A stretch of 37,838 bases of DNA, taken from positions 1-37,838 of the forward strand of contig CAZIOW010000015.1 in assembly GCA_964541025.1 (NCBI GenBank), given 5' to 3'. A program made the position numbers and the translations under genes. This DNA is from JAGDXO01 sp964541025 (GTDB taxonomy: Archaea; Thermoplasmatota; Thermoplasmata; Thermoplasmatales; GCA-001856825). Under the pieces are notes generated by a model, which was not told the DNA's origin, ran no database searches, and saw only the letters and a program-made list of their open reading frames with translations. Below are positions 1 through 7,302 of this stretch, piece by piece (the stretch's first letter is position 1; the number at the start of each line of letters is the position of its first letter).

Positions 1-480
1 ATAGTGCCTACCTACTTCTTTCGTTATGGTAACCTCTTTTATTCTGGATGGAATTGTCTTCTTATCCCTGTATTTTATGCCTTCCTTGAACTTTGGGATT
101 ATTAGCTTATTTGCGTCTGCCCTGAACCCTGAAGGTATAATGAAATATTGGTTGTCCTTCTTTGACCTGAAATTTGGGTAGTTAGCATTTTTCCTGAAGA
201 ACGCAGTAAAGGCGTTGTCATGCTTTCTAAGCGATTGCTGTAACGATGGATTAGATATCTCATAAAGCCTTCGATATTCTTTCTTCAATTTGGTGAGCAT
301 TTTACATGTTGTGAAATAATTAAGCCCCTGCTCTTTACCTTTTGCCTTGCTCTCTGCGTATTATTTCGTTCTGATTTCGAGGAAATGATGATAGATAAAT
401 CTGCATGTTCCAAAGTGCTTTTCCAATAGAATTTTCTGTTGTTCATTTGGATATAAACGCACTTTGAGGGCTTTAATTAT
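1..480 (-). pseudogene. tnpB: broken TnpB (IS200/IS605-type RNA-guided nuclease), N-terminal part
   Basis: Read on the minus strand, this gives the N-terminal region of an IS200/IS605-family TnpB: LKVRLYPNEQQKILLEKHFG near the start, then CRFIYHHFLEIRTK, MLTKLKKEYRRLYE, SLQQSLRKHDNAFTAFFRK and YPNFRSKKD, all typical of archaeal TnpB. A TAA stop at 361-363 (minus strand) interrupts the frame right after EIRTK, while the reading frame continues cleanly on both sides, so this is a point nonsense mutation. The expected start position reads ATA ATT AAA GCC with no ATG nearby, so the start may be lost too. The catalytic RuvC and zinc-finger portions lie beyond the left edge of the window. A hairpin typical of IS200/IS605 ends lies about 45 bases upstream. 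The copy is probably inactive, although translation from the internal ATG at about 300 could give a truncated product. Confidence 0.85.
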
Positions 481-524
481 TACTGATAGAAATATAATAC
501 ATACTATTAAAATTTCCTTGCTAA

Positions 525-545
525 CCCCTGCCTGAAGGCATGGGG
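525..545. repeat. imperfect palindrome at the end of the IS200/IS605-type element
   Basis: CCCCTGCCT-GA-AGGCATGGGG forms a 9-bp stem with one bulged T. The preceding bases are CTAA, which read TTAG on the other strand. Short subterminal hairpins of this kind are what TnpA recognises at IS200/IS605 ends. No tnpA is present in the window, so the element looks like a tnpB-only derivative. The single-base asymmetry suggests drift. Confidence 0.65.
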
Positions 546-560
546 CTTGCGCTCGGTTTA

Positions 561-719
561 TCAGTCATATGCCCCATCTCTGTACACTCGTGAGGTTTTA
601 ATCCATGCACGAAACGGCATTTTCCTGAATCCCTTTGTATCTGGAATATACAGGTCGATGATCGTTAAGGAGACATGCTCATTATTTCTGCATCTATTGC
701 AATATACATCTTTGAGCAT
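561..719 (-). CDS. possible 52-residue ORF with a CxxC pair
   Basis: A minus-strand ATG at 719 opens 52 codons beginning MLKDVYCNRCRNN and ending SRVYRDGAYD, with TGA at 561-563. It has one C-x2-C pair, codon use that fits the neighbours (AGA/AGG arginine), and ends 16 bases from the insertion-element hairpin. There is no ribosome site or clear TATA box, and I do not recognise the family. It may be a real small protein, the tail of a gene cut by the element, or chance. The roughly 300-base stretch from 546 to 842 holds nothing else I can support; the plus-strand frame across it shows no protein-like features. Confidence 0.25.
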   Translation of the reverse strand: MLKDVYCNRCRNNEHVSLTIIDLYIPDTKGFRKMPFRAWIKTSRVYRDGAYD

Positions 720-842
720 TAGGATGAATAAAGAGAAAAATGTTTTGTGATCTGCTTGGCACTTTCATTTCTAAATTCTTTATCTTATCATAAATGTTGG
801 AAAGAACTAAATAATGACTTCAGATATTTATAAAGTGATGGT

Positions 843-1505
843 TTGTCAACCCTAGGACAGGATGTGAAATCTAATAAAGTAAAGAGGAGAGGATGGATAT
901 TCATTACAATTTTGATAATTTTAGTAGTTATAGGAGGAGTTTACTTTTACTCTACCTGGGGCATCTTTAAGCTAAACAGAAACACGGAACCGCAGCTCGA
1001 GCTTATTTCAAGTATTGATATGAATACAATCAAACAGGGTGAAAACGTAACAATAAATATTGGGGTTTATAATAATGGCCCGTCAATAAATCTAAACTCT
1101 TCCTCGATCTGGCCAACCATTGGCGGTGTGAACAATAGATTAAGTGTTGGCCCCTGTGCCGAGGAAATACCTCTGGGAATCGCTATAATAAGCGGGTATT
1201 ACACAGATAAATCAATCATTTCCTCAAAACCTCTAATTCTATGGTTTGGTATATATATGTGCCAAAAACTCACATTCATTTCCCATTATGAATTTTTTGG
1301 ACACAGCAATCTTGTAGCATTCAACGGGAACTCCTCTTCTGCTGGCTATCCTCTTAACATGACCTTGAATTTCAGTGGGTATTACCATGAGACAGGGTTC
1401 CTGAGCGGAGTTTACCATTTCACTGTTTTTCCTAAAGGGGTTTACACAGTGGTCTTTGCAGATGAATGGGGTGCATCTGCAATTCTTCACTTTTATGTTA
1501 CATGA
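843..1505 (+). CDS. membrane-anchored exoprotein, unknown function
   Basis: The product has 220 residues. A short basic N-terminus (KSNKVKRR, residues 9-16) precedes one hydrophobic helix at about 18-37, then a beta-rich, Ser/Asn/Gly-rich domain ends in FADEWGASAILHFYVT. Topology suggests a cytoplasmic N-terminus with the bulk outside the cell. Several N-x-S/T sequons fit archaeal N-glycosylation. Two cysteines in the outer domain (near residues 103 and 139) could form a disulfide. The ending resembles the last strands of an immunoglobulin-like fold. The start is TTG at 843; the ATG three bases upstream runs straight into TAG. It stands alone between a decayed insertion element and a decayed small gene. 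I do not recognise a family. Confidence 0.7.
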   Translation: MSTLGQDVKSNKVKRRGWIFITILIILVVIGGVYFYSTWGIFKLNRNTEPQLELISSIDMNTIKQGENVTINIGVYNNGPSINLNSSSIWPTIGGVNNRLSVGPCAEEIPLGIAIISGYYTDKSIISSKPLILWFGIYMCQKLTFISHYEFFGHSNLVAFNGNSSSAGYPLNMTLNFSGYYHETGFLSGVYHFTVFPKGVYTVVFADEWGASAILHFYVT

Positions 1506-1603
1506 GAGCTTTCTGCATGAATGCAATCTTCGATGCATATATCAGTAAATGCAATATGATAATCCATTATTCCTCTTATAAACTCAAAATGTGATTATAT
1601 TGA

Positions 1604-1952
1604 TTAGTTCTTAATGTTCTTATTATTATCCTGAAGGTCCCTTGACAGTTCATCTATCCTGTATGTGTGAATATCATCTCTTTAATGCAGGATCTACCTC
1701 CATCGATACTATTGTATGCTTGAACAAAAGGATAATCTGTCCAGTTATGTAATCTATGATGATAAAAATGGACTGTCCCATATGCCTAAATTTCCAAGTA
1801 TAAGTTCTGTTACTCAAAGTTACTATAGTTGAAACTATGCCGATGATTGAAGTGACAAAAAACCAGGAGAGTATAGCCAGATGGTGTAATGAATTTAGTC
1901 GCTCACTTCTTGTCGTTGTTTAGATTCTCTTACGTGGTCTATTATTACTCAT
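1604..1952 (-). pseudogene. decayed small membrane-protein gene
   Basis: The 518 bases between the exoprotein gene and the tRNA contain a minus-strand protein-like reading interrupted twice. From ATG at 1952 it reads MSNNRPRKRI and then TAA (1920-1922). The same frame continues through a strongly hydrophobic stretch (HLAILSWFFVTSIIGIVST) and a second one (QSIFIIIDYITGQIILLF) to VDPALKR, then TGA. Shifting one frame there continues naturally as DDIHTYRIDELSRDLQDNN to a TAA at 1604-1606. Two helices followed by a charged tail suggest a small membrane protein of about 110 residues, now carrying a nonsense mutation and a frameshift. No family is recognised. A sequencing error could explain one break but less easily both. 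Confidence 0.45.
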
Positions 1953-2023
1953 GGCTAATACGTTCTTTCCATCCTGAATAATCTTGACTTTTTCTGGATC
2001 TAATAGTCAATACAAAATATATA

Positions 2024-2097
2024 CGGGCCCGAGGGGATTCGAACCCCTGGCCTACTGGTTAAGAGCCAGTCGCTCTACCTGTCTAAGCTACGGGCCC
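2024..2097 (-). tRNA. tRNA-Lys (anticodon CTT)
   Basis: On the minus strand the acceptor 5' strand GGGCCCG (2097-2091) pairs perfectly with CGGGCCC (2031-2025). The D arm is GCTT...AGAGC, the anticodon stem is ACTGG/CCAGT around loop CTCTTAA, giving anticodon CTT, and the T arm is AGGGG-TTCGAAT-CCCCT. The discriminator is G. CCA is not encoded and there is no intron. It decodes AAG. Confidence 0.97.
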
Positions 2098-2246
2098 AGT
2101 GCCGTATTACTGGTATTACTTCGATCAAATAAATATTTCCTATCAACATGGCTTAACTACAATAAAAAAATCATCGTTTAATGAACTGAAAAAAATTCTT
2201 CATATCTTCTCCCCTTGAATTTTTATTTTCAATGTTTTGCAGCATA

Positions 2247-3407
2247 CTATATTTCATCTATGTTAGTCACATTTTCTCCTGATAGTATTTCTGCAATTTC
2301 CTTTCTCATAATTTCGATTGGAATAGATTCATGATTGGCTAGCATTTCTCTGATTCTTGTCTGACTTATACTCATTCTTGATTCAGCTCCGTGAGGGCAC
2401 ACCCTGTCAGAAGTGATACCGTTACACTTCTTACAGAAAAAGGTTTCTGTAAACTTTATAGGGGTAATTCCAACGTCATATTCATCAAAAATATTATGTG
2501 CCGCGTAAGGATCGTAATAATTCCCAACACCTGCCTGATCCCTTCCAATGATGTAATGAGTCGCTCCAAAATTCTTCCTTATTATGGCCAAGAATAGTGC
2601 AGCCTTTGGTCCCGCATACCTCATCGTTATGCTGAGGGAGCCCATTATCACTTTATCCATTTTATGATAATTTTTAACCAGAGAGTCATAGGATTCCAAT
2701 ATAACTCTTGCCTTGTAATCTCCTCTCTTCAGTCTCCCTATAACCAAGTGAATAAACAACCCATCTATTCCGGGCATCTCTAGCGATACTTTCTGGAGAT
2801 ATTCGTGAGCAACATGAGGAGGATTCCTTGCCTGATATGCCACCACGTTTGACCATCCTTTACTTTCAAATATATTTCTAACTTCCTTTGGTGAAAGCTC
2901 ATATTTTCCACCTGGAAGGTTCAACTTTTGAAAAACATCAATCTTTCCTGATATTGCATAATCATTGTATCTGTTAAAAATATCTTCCACATTAGGATGT
3001 TTTGGATCCTTAGTTCCATAGACCTTCGTGGCAATCTTTGTCTTGTCCAATTTGAAAATTTCATCTATTTTCATGGTTGCATATAAATTCCCTTCTGGAG
3101 ACTTAAGTGCAACTATATCACCGACCTTTATTTCCTTCCTATCTTCATCATTTATAGTCATAATGATTGGTATGGTCCATGGAAGCCCATTCGGTAGACG
3201 ATTTTCATCCAGAACACTATTCAGGGTCTGACTATCCATAAACCCTTCCAGTGGCGAATACGACCCATCGGCAATTTTGAATGAATCATAATAAAAATCT
3301 ATGAATGGAGAAATTGATTTGATCTCATTTATTTCATTCAAGAATTCCTCCCTTTTATCAAGCCGCATTCTGTCTATTAGCTTCCCTCCATATGGTAAAT
3401 TCATCAT
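2247..3407 (-). CDS. sat: sulfate adenylyltransferase (ATP sulfurylase)
   Basis: The enzyme interconverts ATP + sulfate and APS + pyrophosphate in the cytoplasm. It has 386 residues, normal for the single-domain archaeal/bacterial Sat. The PUA-like N-terminal part (about 1-165, including SYSPLEGFM) is followed by the catalytic domain with QARNPPHVAHE at 192-202 (the QxRNPxH nucleotide motif) and IGRDQAGVG at 287-295. A zinc-site cluster follows: C325, C328, C337, H339. ATG at 3407 lies about 20-25 bases after an AT-rich TATA-like stretch, fitting a leaderless transcript; a second ATG follows immediately. No APS kinase or APS reductase is adjacent, so the direction (sulfate activation, or sulfite oxidation through APS) cannot be told from context. 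It is divergent from the oxidase operon, with about 138 bases between. Confidence 0.95.
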   Translation of the reverse strand: MMNLPYGGKLIDRMRLDKREEFLNEINEIKSISPFIDFYYDSFKIADGSYSPLEGFMDSQTLNSVLDENRLPNGLPWTIPIIMTINDEDRKEIKVGDIVALKSPEGNLYATMKIDEIFKLDKTKIATKVYGTKDPKHPNVEDIFNRYNDYAISGKIDVFQKLNLPGGKYELSPKEVRNIFESKGWSNVVAYQARNPPHVAHEYLQKVSLEMPGIDGLFIHLVIGRLKRGDYKARVILESYDSLVKNYHKMDKVIMGSLSITMRYAGPKAALFLAIIRKNFGATHYIIGRDQAGVGNYYDPYAAHNIFDEYDVGITPIKFTETFFCKKCNGITSDRVCPHGAESRMSISQTRIREMLANHESIPIEIMRKEIAEILSGENVTNIDEI

Positions 3408-3476
3408 ATTACATAAGAAGGAGCCTTATTAAATAAATTTTGATAATTTCATTTAATTATGCCGAAAAAAAAGAGT

Positions 3477-3495
3477 TATTTAGTAACACTAAATA
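3477..3495. promoter_or_regulatory. perfect 19-bp palindrome upstream of the oxidase operon
   Basis: TATTTAGT-AAC-ACTAAATA has 8-bp arms that match exactly around a 3-base spacer. It sits about 20 bases upstream of the oxidase TATA box, where archaeal activators and some repressors bind. It resembles the palindrome before the DtxR-like gene at 26213-26231. Which protein binds it is unknown. Confidence 0.5.
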
Positions 3496-3516
3496 TGTTA
3501 GGATATGTAAGAAAAA

Positions 3517-3524
3517 TTTATAAT
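3517..3524 (+). promoter_or_regulatory. TATA box of the oxidase operon
   Basis: TTTATAAT begins 29 bases before the ATG at 3546, the distance expected for a leaderless or nearly leaderless archaeal transcript. A purine-rich stretch (GAAAAA) precedes it and could serve as the BRE. Confidence 0.55.
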
Positions 3525-3545
3525 CCTTAATTTCTTATTTGAACA

Positions 3546-3794
3546 ATGAAAGAGGAAAGAAAATGGAGGGCTCTACTTTTTATTTTTATTGAAGGGATTG
3601 CTGTTTATTTTATACTTACATACGTGGTTCTTGGGCCTTTATTTAAGGATTATTATACAGGTGAACCTGCTGTAAATGAAGTTCCTTTCATTTCTTCTTA
3701 CATATCTCTTGGTATGGCTGTTGCATATGTAACGATTACGATGACAGTTTATCCTGTAATCAAATACCGTGAAGGGGGTGATTTAAATGGATAA
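3546..3794 (+). CDS. small two-helix membrane protein, first gene of the oxidase operon
   Basis: The product has 82 residues. Hydrophobic helices lie at about 9-29 and 49-70, with a short charged or polar loop (FKDYYTGEPAVNE) between them and a basic tail. It is the promoter-proximal gene and overlaps the next gene by 8 bases; its last codons carry the GGTGAT-type ribosome site for subunit II. Size, topology and position suggest a small accessory subunit or assembly partner of the heme-copper oxidase, comparable in role to the small subunits of other archaeal oxidases. I cannot match it to a named family. Confidence 0.8.
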   Translation: MKEERKWRALLFIFIEGIAVYFILTYVVLGPLFKDYYTGEPAVNEVPFISSYISLGMAVAYVTITMTVYPVIKYREGGDLNG

Positions 3795-4227
3795 TAAAAC
3801 CAAGCTTGAGCTCATCTGGATTTCTGCGGTGGTAATAATTCTGGCCTGGTCAGCCGCCTCCAATCTATCATACATAAATTCGGACCAAAAATACATAGCA
3901 AATCCTGTTGGTGGAGACCCCTCAGGAATAATCATTAACGTTACTGGATATCAGTGGGCATGGCAATTTAGTTATCCAAATGGAACGACAACCTCTGACA
4001 AGCTTATAGTTTATGTCAATACTACCTATACTCTTATTGTAACAAGCAAGGATGTTATACATGACCTTTACATACCTAAATTTGGAGTTCAGGTATATGC
4101 TGTTGCGGGTCATCCCAACGAGGTATCATTTGAACCGACTGTGCCTGGGACATACATCATGGAATGCGTAGAATATTGCGGCGAATATCATTATGAGATG
4201 AGAGGAACGGTGGTGGTCTTACCTTGA
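3787..4227 (+). CDS. heme-copper oxidase subunit II (CuA)
   Basis: This 146-residue protein has one N-terminal helix (about 8-26) anchoring an external cupredoxin domain. The entry site for electrons, CuA, is complete: H92 (DVIHDLYIPKFG) and C127-V-E129-Y-C131-xxx-H135-xx-M138. The aromatic patch GYQWAWQF (54-61) is the usual docking and electron-entry region. It is short compared with bacterial subunit II (one helix instead of two), as in ba3-like oxidases. ATG at 3787 is preceded by GGGGGTGATTT, a good ribosome site. The next gene starts inside its stop. Its likely electron donor is the cupredoxin encoded two genes downstream. Confidence 0.93.
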   Translation: MDNKTKLELIWISAVVIILAWSAASNLSYINSDQKYIANPVGGDPSGIIINVTGYQWAWQFSYPNGTTTSDKLIVYVNTTYTLIVTSKDVIHDLYIPKFGVQVYAVAGHPNEVSFEPTVPGTYIMECVEYCGEYHYEMRGTVVVLP

Positions 4228-5858
4228 ATTTTTCTTTCCAGCTCGCAATATTTGGTTCTACTATCTCGGTCCTATTTATAATGGGATTTTTGCTTTATTA
4301 CTTTGCCCAGGATTACAAAAGAAATTTACTAAACGATTCAACTCCCACTGAATCAAAGATTGAAACCAATACCAAACTTTCAAGAATGAGAAGAGAGATA
4401 AGTCTGTCTTCCTTTATTCTTGATGACAGCAAATCCATCGGGATAAGATATATCCTTACTAGCCTAATTTTCTTTTTTATTGCAGGATTAGCGGGTGTCG
4501 GTATGAGGATAAGCCTATGGTTTCCGAATCCAACTTTTCTGACACCTGTTCAGTACAATATACTTCTTACGGAACACGGAACTTTAATGCTCTATGGATG
4601 GGCATCAGGTAGCATACTTGGATTAGGATATTATCTTCTCCCCTCTATGCTGAAACTGAAGAGGGATTCAATGGGTGTCTTGAACTCGATAATGTATTGG
4701 TTATTCTTGCTTGGAGGATTATTAATCATATTTTCTAAGAGCAGCGCAAGCTGGTATTTCTATTATCCTCTTACAGATCAATTAACAGAGGCTGGAGGCG
4801 GCCAGTTCTCATTTGCAACGTTGATAGGGGTGCTATTGATCCTTACAACTTTAACCGTTTCATCTATTGTGTTCCTAAAAATGATATTTCTGGACAGGGG
4901 AGATGATTTAAAAATATCCAGACTTCCTCTGTTTGTATGGTCAATAATTTCAACTGCAATACTCATAATTTCAAGTGCACCTATCTCAATGATAGCCGAT
5001 GGGATGGTTATCTATGACCTTATAAATCCCATTTTTTTCACAGGGGCAAATGGAACAGCGCTTGGATATGCAATAATGTTCTGGTTCTGGGGGCATCCTA
5101 TAGTTTACGTGGCAGTCATACCGGCATTCGGACTGATATACGAACTTCTTCCAAGATATGTGGGGAAGCCGGTTTATAGTTACTCAAGCGGAGTTGTTGG
5201 ACTATTACTTCTGTTGATTTTCAGTGCAACTGTATGGGGGCACCATCTGTTCAACAGCGGCCTCGGCACCATATGGGACATTATATTCTCAACTACATCA
5301 TTCATAGTTGTTATTCCATCTGCAATTACAGTATTTAATTTCATTGCGACCATATGGAGTGGCAGGATAAGGATGACAGTTCCCATGATGTTCATGATCA
5401 ATGCAATAGTGGATTTCATCATTGGAGGAGTAACGGGTGTAATGCAGTCTGATGTCGGAGTTAATGAATTAATTCACGGGACATACTGGGTTACTGCCCA
5501 CTTCCATTTCATTCTTCTGGGTATGACTACAGGGATGGCATTTGCTGCAATTTATGTTCTGTATCCCACGCTTTCCGGTGGTAGAATGTATAATATTGCA
5601 CTTGCAAGAGCTCATTTTATTTTAACTGCCTTGGGTACCTATGTTATGACAATTCCATGGGCTCTTGGTGGTTTCATGGGGATGCCAAGGAGAGTCGCAG
5701 GTTATTTCGGCATATTCCAATCATATCAGGATGCAGCGGCAATTGGTGGGATAATCCTTGGAATTGGCCAGCTAATATTTCTCTTTAATTTCACTTACTC
5801 GATGTATCATCCTGTAGACCACTCCAACGAAAATATACTTGAGGAGGCACCCGCATGA
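4224..5858 (+). CDS. heme-copper terminal oxidase subunit I
   Basis: This catalytic subunit reduces O2 to water at a heme-CuB centre and pumps protons. The 544 residues include H118 (TEHGTLM, low-spin heme), WGHPIVY with H291 and Y295 (CuB ligand and cross-linked tyrosine), WGHH with H340/H341 (CuB), and TAHFHFI with H426 (high-spin heme) and H428 (low-spin heme). The position of the A-type D-pathway glutamate (GHPEVY) is I293, so the protein is B-type-like, as is the short subunit II. A helix at about 8-27 and a charged linker of about 45 residues come before the canonical first helix (about 75-95). The start is TTG in a TTGA overlap with subunit II, with GGTGG upstream. Confidence 0.95.
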   Translation: MNFSFQLAIFGSTISVLFIMGFLLYYFAQDYKRNLLNDSTPTESKIETNTKLSRMRREISLSSFILDDSKSIGIRYILTSLIFFFIAGLAGVGMRISLWFPNPTFLTPVQYNILLTEHGTLMLYGWASGSILGLGYYLLPSMLKLKRDSMGVLNSIMYWLFLLGGLLIIFSKSSASWYFYYPLTDQLTEAGGGQFSFATLIGVLLILTTLTVSSIVFLKMIFLDRGDDLKISRLPLFVWSIISTAILIISSAPISMIADGMVIYDLINPIFFTGANGTALGYAIMFWFWGHPIVYVAVIPAFGLIYELLPRYVGKPVYSYSSGVVGLLLLLIFSATVWGHHLFNSGLGTIWDIIFSTTSFIVVIPSAITVFNFIATIWSGRIRMTVPMMFMINAIVDFIIGGVTGVMQSDVGVNELIHGTYWVTAHFHFILLGMTTGMAFAAIYVLYPTLSGGRMYNIALARAHFILTALGTYVMTIPWALGGFMGMPRRVAGYFGIFQSYQDAAAIGGIILGIGQLIFLFNFTYSMYHPVDHSNENILEEAPA

Positions 5859-6394
5859 ATAAATTTACACCTGTTTTCCTGATGCTTGCAGTCCTTGTTA
5901 TAGCTGGTGGATCTTACGTTTACTTCATGTCGCCACCTGGCTCCTCAAGTGTACAAGCAATTTCTGCCCCTTACAATTCTACGATGGAAATTGTACTTTA
6001 TGCTAATGCCAATGGATGGAACTACAATACTTCTAACCCTAACCCAACAATTTACGCTAAAACTCACGTTTTACTTGAATTCAAGGTAATTGAACAGGAC
6101 ACTTTCCCACACACTCTTACAATCAATCCTGGTCCCAATGAGTCCCAATCCTCTGCAATAGTTAGTGTAAATATCCCAGCTGTACCTGGGACAGTGGTAT
6201 GGGTAAACTGGTCATTTTCTGTCCCGGGTATATACACTTACTGGTGCATAGTACATCCTGAGACAATGGTTGGGAAGCTTATTATCAACTCATCATCTAA
6301 CACAACAGGATCTCCATATGCAATAGCATATTCACACTATTCTGGCTTTAAGGGGATGTTTAATTTCTATGGTATCAGGGTTCAAAATGAGTGA
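5855..6394 (+). CDS. membrane-anchored cupredoxin (type 1 copper protein)
   Basis: This 179-residue protein starts in an ATGA overlap with subunit I, so it is translationally coupled to the oxidase. An N-terminal helix (about 5-24) anchors an external domain with a full type 1 copper site: H86 (TFPHTLTI), C131, H134 and M138 (YWCIVHPETM). Spacing C-x2-H-x3-M is that of plastocyanin-like proteins. With no cytochrome c in the operon, the likely role is electron carrier or fixed donor to CuA, comparable in role to sulfocyanin in other acidophilic archaea. Residues 143-179 form a Ser/Asn/Tyr-rich tail beyond the copper domain. The last 8 bases overlap ctaB. Confidence 0.9.
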   Translation: MNKFTPVFLMLAVLVIAGGSYVYFMSPPGSSSVQAISAPYNSTMEIVLYANANGWNYNTSNPNPTIYAKTHVLLEFKVIEQDTFPHTLTINPGPNESQSSAIVSVNIPAVPGTVVWVNWSFSVPGIYTYWCIVHPETMVGKLIINSSSNTTGSPYAIAYSHYSGFKGMFNFYGIRVQNE

Positions 6395-7238
6395 AAAATT
6401 AAAGCTGGTCAAACCAGGAATAACATTGCTGTTAGATCTTGTAGCAATCTCGACTTTTTTAATGGGGCTTACTAAATATGATCAGTTCATAAAAATTATT
6501 CCGCTTATGGTGTCTGGCACATTAGCTTCTTTTTCATCGTCTCTCCTCAACAATTTTTATGACAGGGATATTGATAGAAATATGAAAAGAACTAATTGGA
6601 GATCTAAATTCTCCTGGGATTTGAGCTATATAACTGCGATACTCGTAATGCTTCTTTCCTCCCTGCTCATTTCCTATATTTTCCTGAATTTAATTACTAT
6701 GATATGGATTTTTGCAGGTTTCCTTGCCTATGCTGTCCTTTATACAATGATATTGAAGAGGAATACTGCTTGGAACATAGTCATTGGTGGCATTGCTGGA
6801 TCATTCCCGGCTCTTGCTGGATGGTCTTCTGTTAATTCCCCAGTTTCTTTTGAGTCTTTGTATATTGCTATACTTGTATTCATATGGACCCCCACTCATT
6901 TCTGGAGTCTTGCATTGAAATACAAGGAAGATTACAAAAAGGTAGGCATCCCTATGATGCCTTCAATAATGTCCTTGAATAAATCAAAAAGATTAATATT
7001 GATTAATACAGCAATTCTAACAGCATATACCATCATACCCCTATTATACAACGGATTTCCACTGATCTTCAGGTTGTTTATTTTACCGCTTTCATTTTAC
7101 CTATTATATAAAGCATTGAACCTCCTCTACACTAACAGGGAAAACACTGACAGTGCTGCGATTAAGACTTTTCTGGCAAGTAATTATTTCCTGACTGGAG
7201 CACTTTTTCTATTAATAGCGGGGATGATATTGCATTAA
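6387..7238 (+). CDS. ctaB: protoheme IX farnesyltransferase (heme O synthase)
   Basis: An integral-membrane UbiA-family prenyltransferase that adds a farnesyl-type chain to heme b, giving heme O for the oxidase. The NNFYDRDIDRNMKR motif (about 55-68) supplies the Asp-rich diphosphate/Mg2+ site, and YKEDYKKVGIPMMP (about 181-194) is the second family signature. About eight to nine hydrophobic segments are visible. I place the start at ATG 6387 (MSEKLK, 283 residues), which overlaps the cupredoxin stop by 8 bases; an in-frame ATG at 6369 would lengthen the overlap to 26. No heme A synthase (CtaA) is seen here, so whether the oxidase uses heme O or A depends on genes elsewhere. Confidence 0.93.
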   Translation: MSEKLKLVKPGITLLLDLVAISTFLMGLTKYDQFIKIIPLMVSGTLASFSSSLLNNFYDRDIDRNMKRTNWRSKFSWDLSYITAILVMLLSSLLISYIFLNLITMIWIFAGFLAYAVLYTMILKRNTAWNIVIGGIAGSFPALAGWSSVNSPVSFESLYIAILVFIWTPTHFWSLALKYKEDYKKVGIPMMPSIMSLNKSKRLILINTAILTAYTIIPLLYNGFPLIFRLFILPLSFYLLYKALNLLYTNRENTDSAAIKTFLASNYFLTGALFLLIAGMILH

Positions 7239-7302
7239 CATTATTAAAAAAAGCTCTGACTTTACTGATCTGGGGTTCCTATGCGCTATTTATATATTAA
7301 TT

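Noticed and set aside
547..750. 67-residue plus-strand frame beside the insertion-element end
   Set aside because: No ribosome site, no protein-like pattern; begins inside the hairpin flank. The minus-strand 52-codon frame is only slightly better.
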